Source: Nitrospirota bacterium
GTDB lineage: Bacteria > Nitrospirota > Thermodesulfovibrionia > Thermodesulfovibrionales > UBA9159
Length of the DNA: 40,682 nucleotides
Direction: 5' to 3'
Assembly (NCBI GenBank): GCA_021790195.1
Contig: JAJYIF010000028.1
Location: forward strand, 1-40,682
Part shown: in pieces, positions 22,773 through 31,866 of the stretch
Layout of the letters: the number at the start of each line of letters is the position of its first letter
Numbering within the stretch: the first letter of the stretch is position 1
The notes under the pieces: generated by a model
The model's database searches: none
What the model saw: only the letters and a program-made list of their open reading frames with translations
What the model was told of the DNA's origin: nothing
Program-made: the position numbers and the translations under genes

Positions 22773-24634
22773 AGGTCCGCGACAAGTCCGTAAATTGCGG
22801 GATATCCCTCTCTTGCCAGGTAAGCGTCTTCTTTCAAGAGTCTCAATCCCTCGCCTATATGTTTGAGAAAATATGTCTTGCCCTTCGAAGTCGAGAGAAA
22901 ACCATATGCCCCGAGGGCCTGCATGTGCCTTTGAAGACGGCAGGGAAGAAGCATATCCCTGAAGTTCCCCTCATTCGGATAATCGCCCCCGTTTACTCTC
23001 ATGGTTTCGATGTAATAATCTATCAACCCCGCTCTCATACTGTCATCGAGTCTGTGATACGGGTCCCAGAGAAGAGATGCGACGTCGTAAGCAGGAGGGC
23101 CTATCCTCGCGCCCTGATAGTCGATCAGGCGAGGCATCCCTTTTTTGATCATGATATTCTGCGATTGCAAATCCCTGTGCATGACAGTCTTCGGAAAAGA
23201 GTCCACTTGCAGAGCGAGCCTGTGGAATTCCTCTTCGATCCTGGAAGTCCTATCCGTCCTCATCTTCCTGATGCCCGAAACAAAGTTCTCCATGAAATAG
23301 GCCGTTTCCCAGCGCAGATGCTCATAATCGAATAGCCTTTCGGCCAGCGGAAAACACTCCGAAACATGCCTCGTTACCCTCGTATGGACCATAACAGCGA
23401 TGTCGATCACCTTTTTGTAAACCGCTTCGACCTCTTCTTCGGGTCGAGAGCACTTCAGCCAGCTATAGAGAGATAAATCTCCGAGGTCTTCGAACACGGT
23501 CTCCCTTAGGTCCTCGTCGACCTTAAGCAGGACCGGGACGGGAATTCCTTGCCTGCTCAAAAATGATGTATACGAAAAATGTCTGTGGAAATCACGGTCA
23601 TCAGGGCCGTACTTTACGAGCACGAATGAGTCCCCCTCTTCCCTCACGCGGTAGTATCTCCTGTCGGAGCCTCCCGACCCTATGAGGACCATATGAGCGT
23701 CTTCCGTCGCCGGCAGGACCTCTTTCTCTTTCAATGCTACCTCGAAGTCAGGGCCGACGATGCAGTTTTCATGACGGAGGTTTGAAGCGAGCCTCGTCCC
23801 GGGAAGGACTATGCAGTTCCTCAAGCCGGCCCCTTCGGCTATAACGCATCCCTCTTCAATTGACACATAACCGTCTATGTCAGCATTCCGGCAGCCCTCG
23901 GCCGAAGGATGAATAAAGACCGTCTCGCCCTCAGACCTCAGCTTATCGACGACCGCGGAGGCGTATGCCGCAGGAGTCCCTATGTCGCTCCAGTGACATC
24001 CGCTCACATCGAATGTGCCGATTTTATGGCCCAAACGCGCTGCTGCTATCCATGCACCCACCACACTCGATGAGCCGGCAGGAAGGACTCTCAGGAATTC
24101 CGGATCATATACAGCTATCCCGGTGAAGGCCATCTTCTTCGCGGATCGTCCTTCGATGACATGACTGCCGACAGCCGTTAATAGACCCTCGGCATCGACC
24201 GACACGTTATTGTATTTTGGGAAATCATGGACCGCAAGAGTGGCAAGGTTCCCCGATACCCTGTGCGCCTCAATCATCCCGTCAAGACTTATGTCGGAAA
24301 GTATATCGGCATTGTGGACGAGAAACGTTCCATCTGCCAGAAAGCTCTCCGCGTTCTTGAGCGCGCCGCCGGTCCCAAGGATTTCCTGCTCGGTGAAAAG
24401 CGTAATCCTGTCCCTCAATGCCGGGGAGCTTAGCCATGTCTCCAGGACGCTCTTTTTATGGTGAAGGTTTATCCCGATACGCTTGATGGAAAGCAGTGAA
24501 ACCCTTTCAAGGATCAGCTGCAGGACGGGCTTACCCGCGACTGGAAGAAGCGGTTTCGGGATATAATCGGTGATCGGTCGGAGCCTTTCGCCCAAACCGG
24601 CGGCAAGGATAAAGACGTTTACAGTCTCAGTCAT
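22769..24634 (-). CDS. Fused sugar-1-phosphate nucleotidyltransferase and sugar kinase (MurU-AmgK-like)
   Basis: 621 residues. Residues 5-232 are a nucleotidyltransferase (AAGLGERLRP-x5-PKPLLPVAGKP; HNADILSD metal site near 108-114; HWSDIGTP near 214-221). About 240-298 is a short left-handed beta-helix stretch. Residues 315-621 are an aminoglycoside-phosphotransferase-type kinase with HRDLQSQN (486-493) and LIDYQGARIGPPAYDVASLLWDPY (503-526), as in AmgK. AmgK and MurU are normally two proteins that phosphorylate MurNAc at C1 and turn it into UDP-MurNAc. Here both lie on one chain in reversed order. NamZ immediately upstream (8-base overlap) supports cell-wall recycling. Confidence 0.82.
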   Translation of the reverse strand: MTETVNVFILAAGLGERLRPITDYIPKPLLPVAGKPVLQLILERVSLLSIKRIGINLHHKKSVLETWLSSPALRDRITLFTEQEILGTGGALKNAESFLADGTFLVHNADILSDISLDGMIEAHRVSGNLATLAVHDFPKYNNVSVDAEGLLTAVGSHVIEGRSAKKMAFTGIAVYDPEFLRVLPAGSSSVVGAWIAAARLGHKIGTFDVSGCHWSDIGTPAAYASAVVDKLRSEGETVFIHPSAEGCRNADIDGYVSIEEGCVIAEGAGLRNCIVLPGTRLASNLRHENCIVGPDFEVALKEKEVLPATEDAHMVLIGSGGSDRRYYRVREEGDSFVLVKYGPDDRDFHRHFSYTSFLSRQGIPVPVLLKVDEDLRETVFEDLGDLSLYSWLKCSRPEEEVEAVYKKVIDIAVMVHTRVTRHVSECFPLAERLFDYEHLRWETAYFMENFVSGIRKMRTDRTSRIEEEFHRLALQVDSFPKTVMHRDLQSQNIMIKKGMPRLIDYQGARIGPPAYDVASLLWDPYHRLDDSMRAGLIDYYIETMRVNGGDYPNEGNFRDMLLPCRLQRHMQALGAYGFLSTSKGKTYFLKHIGEGLRLLKEDAYLAREGYPAIYGLVADL

Positions 24635-25802
24635 AGATCAGAAAACGCCTTCTCACGGTCCTTTGAAAATGAAGGCATTCTTCCCGCCACCATTGTTCCA
24701 TCCTATCAAGACCCTTCCCCCCATCAATTTCTTTTCGAAGCCTGTCCGTGCCCGCAAGAATATCGATCGGCATCTTCGCGGTCTCGTACTCATAAGGGGG
24801 ATTCTTCCATTGAAATAAATCCGGATAGAGATCGTGGACCGTCTTGATTACAGCAACTCCGCTTTTGAAAGGTTTGAAACGCTCTCTGTCCGTCACATGG
24901 ACCTGGGCGCCTCCGCAGAGTTTACCTGCGTGTTTTTGAAAGGTCGGCATAAAATAGAGCGGCCTGAAGATAACGCCCGGCAGTCTGAACTCCTTCAGTC
25001 TTTTCACAAGGGCATATGGATTTATATAAGGCGCTCCGAACATCTCGAAGGGCCTCGTCGTGCCCCGTCCTTCGCTCAAAAGGGTCCCTTCGAGAAGACA
25101 CATGCCCGGATAGACCGCCGCAGTTTCGGCAGTCGGCATATTGGGAGACGGCATAGCCCAGGGCAGGCCGGTTTCCTGAAACCACATCGCCCTCTTCCAT
25201 CCTTCCACGCTCACAACATGAAGGTCCAGTGACGGGTAGAATTCTTCGCAAAGATAACGCGCGATTTCACCTATCGTCATACCGTGGCGCACAGGCAGAG
25301 ACCGGTTTCCGACAAACGAAGCAAAGGATGGCGAGAGGACAGTACCCTCAACCTTCTCCCCTCCAATCGGGTTCGGCCTGTCGAGTACGATAAAGGCTTT
25401 CCGGTTTTCAAGGCAAGCCTGCATACAGAGCTCCATGGTCCATATGAACGTGTAATAGCGCGATCCCACATCCTGCAGATCGACAATCAGGACTTCGATC
25501 TCTCTCAGCATCGAAGGGACGGGCTTCCTGGTCTTGCCATACAGGCTGAAGACGGGAAGACCGGTCCTCCTGTCGCGGAACTCCTTCCACTCGACCATAT
25601 TGTCCTGCGTCTCTCCAAGGATGCCGTGCTGCGGGCCGAAAAGCGTGGTCAACCTGCACTTCTTCGATTTGAGGAGAAGATCGATTGCATGATCCAATCT
25701 TCCGTTGATTGAGGCGGGATGCACCACGAGTCCCGCCCTCGCGCCTTTAAGACGCGCGGGCCAATTCTTCTCAAGTCGGTCGAGTCCGGTCTTCACAGAC
25801 AT
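24627..25802 (-). CDS. namZ: DUF1343 exo-beta-N-acetylmuramidase-like protein (NamZ family)
   Basis: 391 residues, the size of the DUF1343 catalytic unit. Landmarks are [74 protein letters not shown] and [33 protein letters not shown]. Characterised NamZ enzymes release MurNAc from non-reducing ends of peptidoglycan fragments. No signal peptide is visible, so this copy appears cytoplasmic and would act on imported muropeptides. It overlaps the MurU-AmgK fusion by 8 bases and follows cusA by only 10 bases, placing a recycling cassette on the end of a metal efflux operon. Confidence 0.86.
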   Translation of the reverse strand: [391 protein letters not shown]

Positions 25803-25812
25803 ATAAGCAGTC

Positions 25813-28800
25813 TCAAGCCCTTTTGAATTCCCTGCCCTTCCAGATCATATAAATCGCAGGGTAGATGACGAGTTCGAGAATAGTGGACGTCACGACTCCT
25901 CCCACCATCGGCGCAGCAATGCGCTTCATCACATCCGCACCTGTCCCGTGGCTGAACATTATGGGAATCAGTCCCGCGAGTATAACGCTGACGGTCATGA
26001 TCTTCGGCCTTATCCTTTTGACGGCACCGTGCATGGTCGCATCCCTCAGATCATCCATGGTTTTAAGCTTCCCTTCCACTTTCCATTGCTCATAGGCAAG
26101 CTCGAGATAGAGGAGCATCACAACGCCCGTCTCCGCATCGAGTCCTGCCAGGGCTATGATCCCGACCCATACCGCCGTACTCATGTGATAGCCCAGGAAG
26201 TGCAGCAGCCAGAAGGAGCCGACAAGGGAAAAAGGGACAGCCAGCAGGACTATCATCGTTTTCGTCACGGACTTCGTATTCAAATAAATAAGGATGAAGA
26301 TTATGAGAAGCGTCAGAGGGATGACGATCTTCAGCCTCTCCTTTGTCTTTTCGAGATACTCGTATTCTCCGCTCCACTGCAGCCGGTAACCCGGAGGTAT
26401 GCTGACCATCGACGCGATCTTCTTCTTTGCCCGTTCAACATAGCTGCCGACATCGCTTCCCGCAAAATCTATATAGACATAATTGGCAAGAAGACCTTCT
26501 TCGCTCTTTATCTGGGTCGGTCCCTTGACGAACCGGATGTCGGCAAGCTCCCCTAGAGGTATATGGGCAATCTCAGCCGGACGTTTTTCAGCGGCATCCA
26601 TTCCGCCGGCATCTCCCGAAAGCCTGGCAGGCACGAATATAGCTTTTATCTTGTCGACATTGTTCCTCAGTTCTCTTGCATATCTGACGTTTACGGGATA
26701 GCGCTCCCTGCCTTCCACGGTAGTAGTAAGGTCCATCCCTCCAAGTGCGCTCGCTATCACTCCCTGGACATCATCCATGGAAAGACCGTATCTAGCTATC
26801 TCCTCCCTTTTCGGCCTTATGTCCAGGAAATACCCGGTCGTCGCCCTCTCGGCATACGCCATCCTTGTGCCGGGGACCTCCTTCAGAGCGTTTTCAACGC
26901 CTATGGAGACCTTCTCGATCGTATCGAGATTCGGCCCCAGGACCTTGACGCCGACGCGCCCTCTCAGTCCGGTAGCGAGCATCTGGATCCTTGTTTCGAT
27001 AGGCTGAAGGATGGTATTTGAGATGCCCGGTATCTGCACGGTATCATTTATCTCGTTCCTCAGCTTCTCCATATCCATGCCCTTCCGCCAATCTTTCTCG
27101 GGCTTGAGGTTTACCACCGTCTCAAACATCTCCACAGGCGCAGGGTCCGTGGCGGTCTCGGCGCGTCCGGCCTTGCCGAAAACCTGAGAGACCTCGGGAA
27201 CAGTCATCAGCAATTTGTCCTGAAGCTGGAGGAGTCTTGAGGCCTCCGGGACAGAAGCGCCCGGAGACGTAATAGGCATATAAAGTAACGTTCCCTCGTT
27301 CAGCGGGGGCATGAATTCAGAACCCAGTTTGAACGGAGAATACACCGTCAGGCCCAGCATCGGCAATATAAACAAGGTGAGGGTAACAAGGACGATTATC
27401 GCCGCGATGACGATGATGGTCCACTTGAACTTAAGCGCCAGTCTCGCTATGGGCTCGTAGATCTTGTGGAGAAGGACGCTCACGGGATGACTCTCCTCAG
27501 GATATATAGTGAAGATGTGTTTCAGAAGAGGCATCTTGCCGAATACAGGCACATATTCTCTGATGAACATCGTCATCATAAGCGGGGTCAGGGTGATAGC
27601 GAGAAAAGACGCAAAGAGCATCGCAAAGGTCTTCGTATATGCCAGGGGTCTGAAGAGACGCCCTGCCTGCTCCTGAAGCGTAAATACAGGGAGAAAGCCG
27701 ACCGTAATTACCAGGAGGGAGAAGAAAAGGGACGGTCCGACCTCCTTAGCGGCTTCGATAATCACGTCTATCCTCGGGCACGGCTTCACGAGCTCGCAGG
27801 TCCATGCCTCGAGTTTCTTGTGCGCGTTCTCGACCATGATGATGGACGCGTCCACCATCGCGCCGATGGCGATCGCGATGCCGCCGAGGCTCATTATATT
27901 TGAGGTGACTCCGATATAGTGCATGCAGATGAAGGAAGCGATGATCGCAAGGGGGAGAGTCAGGATTATCACGAGGGCGCTGGGGAGATGGAACAGAAAG
28001 ACGATGCAGACAGCGCTCACGATCACCGAAAGATAAACGATCTCGTGTTTAAGATAATCGATCGACCGGTGAATCAAATCGCTTCTGTCATAAGTGGTGA
28101 CGATCTTTACTCCCGGCGGCAAAGAAGGCTGTATCTCGTTCTTTATCTTCTCCTTCACCCTCTCGATCACTTTAAGGACATTTTCGCCGAAGCGCACGAC
28201 AACTATGCCTCCCGCAACCTCTCCTTTTCCATCAAGCTCAGCGACACCCCTCCTTATCTCGGGACCGAGCTGCACATGACCGACATCCCGTAAATAGACG
28301 GGCGTTCCGGAGCCGTCCGTACCCACAGCGATATCTTCAAGGTCCTTAAGCCCCTTGATATAACCGCGTCCCCTGATCATGTATTCCCTGCCGGAAAGAT
28401 CGAGTACCCTGCCCTCTACATCATTGTTACTTTTGCGGACGGCGTCAACCACCTTCATCAACGAAATGTTATACGCGGACAGGCGGTCGGGATCGACAGT
28501 CACCTGATATTGCTTCACAAAGCCCCCGATGCTCGCGACCTGTGAGACGCCGGGAACGCTCTCGATGGCGTATTTGATGTTCCAGTCCTGAATGGAACGG
28601 AGCTGTGACAGGTCGTGCCCCCCCTTATCATCGACAACAGCGTAGCTGAACCCCCACCCCACGCTCGTTGCATCGGGACCGAGCACGGGGTTAGCATCCG
28701 GCGGGAGCTTGCTCCTCACGGACTGAAGGTATTCGAGTACGCGGCTTCGCGCCCAGTAGATGTCGGTGCCTTCGTCGAATATGACGTAAATGAAAGAGCT

Positions 28801-29067
28801 GCCCAGGAAGGAATAGCCCCTTACCGCCTGTACCTTCGGGGCCGCGAGAAGAGTGGACGTTATCGGATAGGTCACCTGGTCCTCGACGAGGTCAGGGCTC
28901 CGGCCAGCCCAGTCGGTGTAAATTATTACCTGCGTGTCGCTGAGGTCCGGGATGGCATCAAGGGGCGTTCTGGTGAGGGCCCAGTATCCCCAGGCGAAAA
29001 GGAATATCACCATCAGGAAGATGATGAACCTGTTCCTCGCGCTGTATTCGATTATCCTGGAAATCAT
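25813..29067 (-). CDS. cusA: CusA/CzcA-type heavy-metal RND efflux pump
   Basis: 1084 residues, full length. DAIPDLSDTQVIIYTDWAGRSPDLVEDQVTYPI opens the porter domain. GRAETATDPAPVEMFETVV marks the Cu/Ag-type metal channel. AIAIGAMVDASIIMVENAHKKLE is the fourth-helix region with the proton-relay Asp. It is the inner-membrane trimer of a CusCBA tripartite pump exporting copper or silver from the periplasm. The ATG has no proper ribosome binding site of its own; it overlaps (ATGA) the stop of a decayed four-helix-bundle reading frame inserted between cusB and cusA. Confidence 0.95.
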   Translation of the reverse strand: MISRIIEYSARNRFIIFLMVIFLFAWGYWALTRTPLDAIPDLSDTQVIIYTDWAGRSPDLVEDQVTYPITSTLLAAPKVQAVRGYSFLGSSFIYVIFDEGTDIYWARSRVLEYLQSVRSKLPPDANPVLGPDATSVGWGFSYAVVDDKGGHDLSQLRSIQDWNIKYAIESVPGVSQVASIGGFVKQYQVTVDPDRLSAYNISLMKVVDAVRKSNNDVEGRVLDLSGREYMIRGRGYIKGLKDLEDIAVGTDGSGTPVYLRDVGHVQLGPEIRRGVAELDGKGEVAGGIVVVRFGENVLKVIERVKEKIKNEIQPSLPPGVKIVTTYDRSDLIHRSIDYLKHEIVYLSVIVSAVCIVFLFHLPSALVIILTLPLAIIASFICMHYIGVTSNIMSLGGIAIAIGAMVDASIIMVENAHKKLEAWTCELVKPCPRIDVIIEAAKEVGPSLFFSLLVITVGFLPVFTLQEQAGRLFRPLAYTKTFAMLFASFLAITLTPLMMTMFIREYVPVFGKMPLLKHIFTIYPEESHPVSVLLHKIYEPIARLALKFKWTIIVIAAIIVLVTLTLFILPMLGLTVYSPFKLGSEFMPPLNEGTLLYMPITSPGASVPEASRLLQLQDKLLMTVPEVSQVFGKAGRAETATDPAPVEMFETVVNLKPEKDWRKGMDMEKLRNEINDTVQIPGISNTILQPIETRIQMLATGLRGRVGVKVLGPNLDTIEKVSIGVENALKEVPGTRMAYAERATTGYFLDIRPKREEIARYGLSMDDVQGVIASALGGMDLTTTVEGRERYPVNVRYARELRNNVDKIKAIFVPARLSGDAGGMDAAEKRPAEIAHIPLGELADIRFVKGPTQIKSEEGLLANYVYIDFAGSDVGSYVERAKKKIASMVSIPPGYRLQWSGEYEYLEKTKERLKIVIPLTLLIIFILIYLNTKSVTKTMIVLLAVPFSLVGSFWLLHFLGYHMSTAVWVGIIALAGLDAETGVVMLLYLELAYEQWKVEGKLKTMDDLRDATMHGAVKRIRPKIMTVSVILAGLIPIMFSHGTGADVMKRIAAPMVGGVVTSTILELVIYPAIYMIWKGREFKRA

Positions 29068-29192
29068 TTCGGGGAAAGGATTGGGGATTCGGGTTTAGGA
29101 TTTGGTTTTGAAATCACCTTTACAAGTGTAATGGCGTCTTTCCAGATGTTCAGATCTCTGAAGCTCTTTATACTACTCTTAGTCGTCTCCAA
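29064..29192 (-). pseudogene. Decayed four-helix bundle (S23-type) N-terminus, now a 42-codon ORF coupled to cusA
   Basis: From TTG 29192 the frame encodes an IKSFRDLNIWKDAITLVKVISK segment, the first helix of the S23/TIGR02436 family, then runs into Pro/Ser-rich repeat residues and stops at TGA 29064-29066, which overlaps the cusA ATG. The rest of the gene is absent. It is flanked by GGATTAGG-type phrases. Translation may deliver ribosomes to cusA; that is inference. Confidence 0.7.
29071..29106. repeat. Right arm of decayed S23 cassette
   Basis: Plus-strand GGATTGGGGATTCGGGTTTAGGATTTGG-like phrase repeat (units of GGATTnGG), immediately before the cusA start. It is roughly inverted with respect to the arm at 29187-29219. 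Confidence 0.5.
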
Positions 29193-29219
29193 TCCCCGCC
29201 CCCTAATCCTAATCCCTTC
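29187..29219. repeat. Left arm of decayed S23 cassette
   Basis: On the minus strand it reads GGATTAGGATTAGGGGG then CGGGGATTGG. The cusB stop codon TAG is part of its first phrase, as the etfA stop is part of the arm of the intact cassette. Confidence 0.5.
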
Positions 29220-30492
29220 TTAGAGGTTTTACCCCTTTAAGCTGGGCCTCAGAATCGATAAGGAACGTCGCCGCCGAAGCCACCTTCTCGCCCGACTTAA
29301 GCCCGGCCAGCACCTCCCTGTAACCCTCGCCCCTCAGACCGAGCAGGACCTCCCTCGGCTCAAAATACCCATCGCCCTTGTCCACATAAACGACCTCTCT
29401 TGTCCCGGTATCGATGACCGCATCGTCCGGAACACAGAGCCTCTTGCCCAGATTGACTTTGATCACGACATCGGCGTACATCTGTGGCTTGAGCTGCATC
29501 CTCGGATTTGGGATCGTAAATCTCGCCTTGGCCGTTCTCGTCTCACTGGAGAGGGTCGGATAGATATAATCGATCTTCGAAACGAACTCTCTTCCCGGGA
29601 TGTAGCTGAGGGCGATCCGGGCCGTATCCCCGGACCTGAGCTCAGGAAGCTGATCTTCATAAATGTCGGCGATAATCCAGACCGTCGAAAGGTCGGCGAT
29701 GTCAAAAAGCTTTTCTCCAGGCATGACGCGCATTCCTTTCAGGGCAGCTTTCTGCACCACGTAGCCGCTGACCGGACTGTATATAGTCAGTGTCCTCAAA
29801 GGTTTCCCGGATTCCTCGATCTTCCGGATCTGGTCATCGGATATGTCCCATAGCCTCAGCCTCTGTTTTGAAGCCTCCACCATCATCTCCGAGTCTCTCG
29901 ATATCATCTTTCCGATACCAAGCCCGTCGCCCGTTCCAGTGTCCGGACCGGGCGCAGCAGGTTTCTTCGCCCACCTCAGGACATTGATGAACTCCTGCTG
30001 CGTCGCGATAAGCTCCGGGCTGTAGACCTCGGCAAGGGGCTCTCCCTTCTTCACATATCGCCCCGTGTAATCCACATACAGCTTTTCTATCCAGCACTCG
30101 AACTTGGTGTTTACCGTGGCCACCCTCTTTTCGTCGTACTCTATCCGGCCCACGGTCCTGATCGCCCTCACGAGAGGCCTTACTGCAACTTCCGTCGTCC
30201 TCACTCCTATCAACTGCTGTTTCTCGGAGGGGATTTCAACGGTCGGGGCCTCCTCGGCCTGCTGCTCTTCAGCAGCCTCTTTTGGCTGTTCTTTCGCGGG
30301 CTGGGGCTGCGACATGCCGGGCATTCCGGGCATCTCTCCTGATCCGGCATTGGCGGAAGCCGTCGCCGTCGATTGCTTTGCAATGGAACTACCGGCAGCG
30401 CCCTTTGACGCTCTGCCTGACATGAGAAAAATTACTCCGGCCGCAATAACAGCCACGGCAGTGATGACAAGGATAAGTCTACTCTTTCTCAT
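29209..30492 (-). CDS. cusB: CusB-type periplasmic adaptor of the metal efflux pump
   Basis: 427 residues. It has an N-terminal membrane anchor (RLILVITAVAVIAAGVIFLMSG), then a Met-rich stretch GEMPGMPGMSQ around 53-62 that can bind Cu(I) as in CusB, and the adaptor core (TVGRIEYDEKRVATVNTKFECWIEKLYVDYTGRYVKKGEPLAEVYSPEL). The beta-barrel part has VWIIADIYEDQLPELRSGDTARIALSYIPGREF. It links CusA and CusC across the periplasm. The ATG overlaps the cusC end by 14 bases. Confidence 0.93.
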   Translation of the reverse strand: MRKSRLILVITAVAVIAAGVIFLMSGRASKGAAGSSIAKQSTATASANAGSGEMPGMPGMSQPQPAKEQPKEAAEEQQAEEAPTVEIPSEKQQLIGVRTTEVAVRPLVRAIRTVGRIEYDEKRVATVNTKFECWIEKLYVDYTGRYVKKGEPLAEVYSPELIATQQEFINVLRWAKKPAAPGPDTGTGDGLGIGKMISRDSEMMVEASKQRLRLWDISDDQIRKIEESGKPLRTLTIYSPVSGYVVQKAALKGMRVMPGEKLFDIADLSTVWIIADIYEDQLPELRSGDTARIALSYIPGREFVSKIDYIYPTLSSETRTAKARFTIPNPRMQLKPQMYADVVIKVNLGKRLCVPDDAVIDTGTREVVYVDKGDGYFEPREVLLGLRGEGYREVLAGLKSGEKVASAATFLIDSEAQLKGVKPLRRD

Positions 30493-31780
30493 TCCATCTT
30501 TCCGTCAGCCGGGAATCCTGTATCCCGGTAATCGCCTCAAGCCTCGCAATAGCCTTCTCCCTTTCCACAAACTGTTTCCAGTAAAGGGTCTCATAATCCA
30601 GGAGAGCCCTGAGCCTGTTGATCACAGTCAATGCATCGACCTTGCCGCTGACATATCCGGCAAGGGCAAGCTCGAAGTCCTGATAGGACTTGGGAACAAG
30701 GCCGTCTTTGTAAAGCCCCATCAAATTCTCGGCGGACTTCATCATAGAGAAGGCGTCCCTTAAGTTCGATGACACCATCAGCTTGGTCGATTCGAGCTCA
30801 TTACGCGCAGCGCCCAGGGATGCCTTCGCCTCGTTGACCGCCTGTCTCTGCTTCGACCTGTAAAAGATGGGTATATTCATCGCCGTGGTCAGGCTCCACA
30901 TGTCGTCGAACTCCCCCGTCCTCTTCATCACATTTCCGGTAATGGTGAAGTCGGGATAGAAATCCTTCTCGGCAATCCTGACAGCGGCCTCAGAGGCGGC
31001 CACCATTTTTTCCCTGACCTTTATTTCCGGAGAATTCTCGTTGGCGAGGCTGATCAGTTCCCCCAGCTTTCTGCCGAAGGGCTCATAGGCCGTCTCTGCA
31101 GGCCGTCCAAGAGGGGCATTCACGTCCCTGCCGACCGTTGTGTTGAGCATGGCCTCAAGAGACTGGATCTTCTGTTTCAGCATCTCCTCCTTTTCGGCGA
31201 GCATATATTTTTCGGTCTGGGCCATCAGCATCTCCTGCTGGGGCGCCAGCCCTGCAGAGTAGCGCGCCCTCGCGGCCTCCTCCATTTTCGAAAAAAGCGA
31301 GGTCCTTTCCTTTATGATGTCGATATCCTTATAAGCGGAAAACAGATCGTAATAGAGGTCCCTGACCTTCTCGACGATCTTCAGTCTTGCAGCGCCGTAA
31401 GACTCCTGGAGTCCCTCGGACTCTTTTTCCGCCATCTCGCCGCGCAGGGAGAGTTTGCCCGGAAAGGGAAAGCTCTGGGACGCGGAGAACATCCACCACG
31501 ACATCTGCGACTCCCCGAAACTGTATTTCCCCCAACCCTCGTTCTGGTAGCCGAACATGAGCATCGGGTCGGGAAGGCTCTTTGCCTGCGGGACCCTATA
31601 CCTGGACGCAGAAGCCCGCGATTGCGCAGCGAGAAGCTCCGGGCTCTTACGCAGGGCCTCGTTGATGAGGTCCGGCAGGCTCAGGGTATCATCGGAAGCG
31701 GCCGCGACGCTTGAGAGGGCAATCAACAGTATTCCCGCCAGGAAAGATGCGCTGATGAAAATCCTGACGTGAGGACTCAT
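30479..31780 (-). CDS. cusC: TolC-family outer membrane factor (CusC-like)
   Basis: 433 residues from ATG 31780. The chosen start gives a good signal peptide (VRIFISASFLAGILLIALSSVAAAS); an in-frame start at 31813 would add 11 residues read from a GC-rich repeat. Two OEP repeats are visible: INEALRKSPELLAAQSRASASRYRV and, later, ISLANENSPEIKVREKMVAASEAAVRIAEKDFYPDFTI. It forms the outer-membrane tunnel of the metal pump, upstream of cusB with a 14-base overlap. Confidence 0.9.
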   Translation of the reverse strand: MSPHVRIFISASFLAGILLIALSSVAAASDDTLSLPDLINEALRKSPELLAAQSRASASRYRVPQAKSLPDPMLMFGYQNEGWGKYSFGESQMSWWMFSASQSFPFPGKLSLRGEMAEKESEGLQESYGAARLKIVEKVRDLYYDLFSAYKDIDIIKERTSLFSKMEEAARARYSAGLAPQQEMLMAQTEKYMLAEKEEMLKQKIQSLEAMLNTTVGRDVNAPLGRPAETAYEPFGRKLGELISLANENSPEIKVREKMVAASEAAVRIAEKDFYPDFTITGNVMKRTGEFDDMWSLTTAMNIPIFYRSKQRQAVNEAKASLGAARNELESTKLMVSSNLRDAFSMMKSAENLMGLYKDGLVPKSYQDFELALAGYVSGKVDALTVINRLRALLDYETLYWKQFVEREKAIARLEAITGIQDSRLTERWNEKE

Positions 31781-31794
31781 GGAAGCGGACACAT

Positions 31795-31866
31795 CCCCGC
31801 ATCTCGTCTTCACCGTTCTCCCGTCTCTCCGTATCTCATTCTCAGCTGTTTCCCCGCGTCGGTCTA
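31795..31866. repeat. GC-rich phrase repeat without a gene, S23-arm style
   Basis: On the minus strand, directly after the YtkA-like gene stop, it reads GACGCGGGGAAAC, GATACGGAGAGACGGGAGAACGG and GATGCGGGGATG. The phrases resemble the arm at 2513-2580 (CGGTGACGCGGAGACGCGGGG). No four-helix-bundle codons are present, so it may be the footprint of a lost cassette. Confidence 0.4.

Noticed and set aside
29071-29219. Simple low-complexity spacer between cusB and cusA
   Set aside because: Translation of the minus strand reveals an S23-family N-terminal helix, so it is reported as a decayed cassette.
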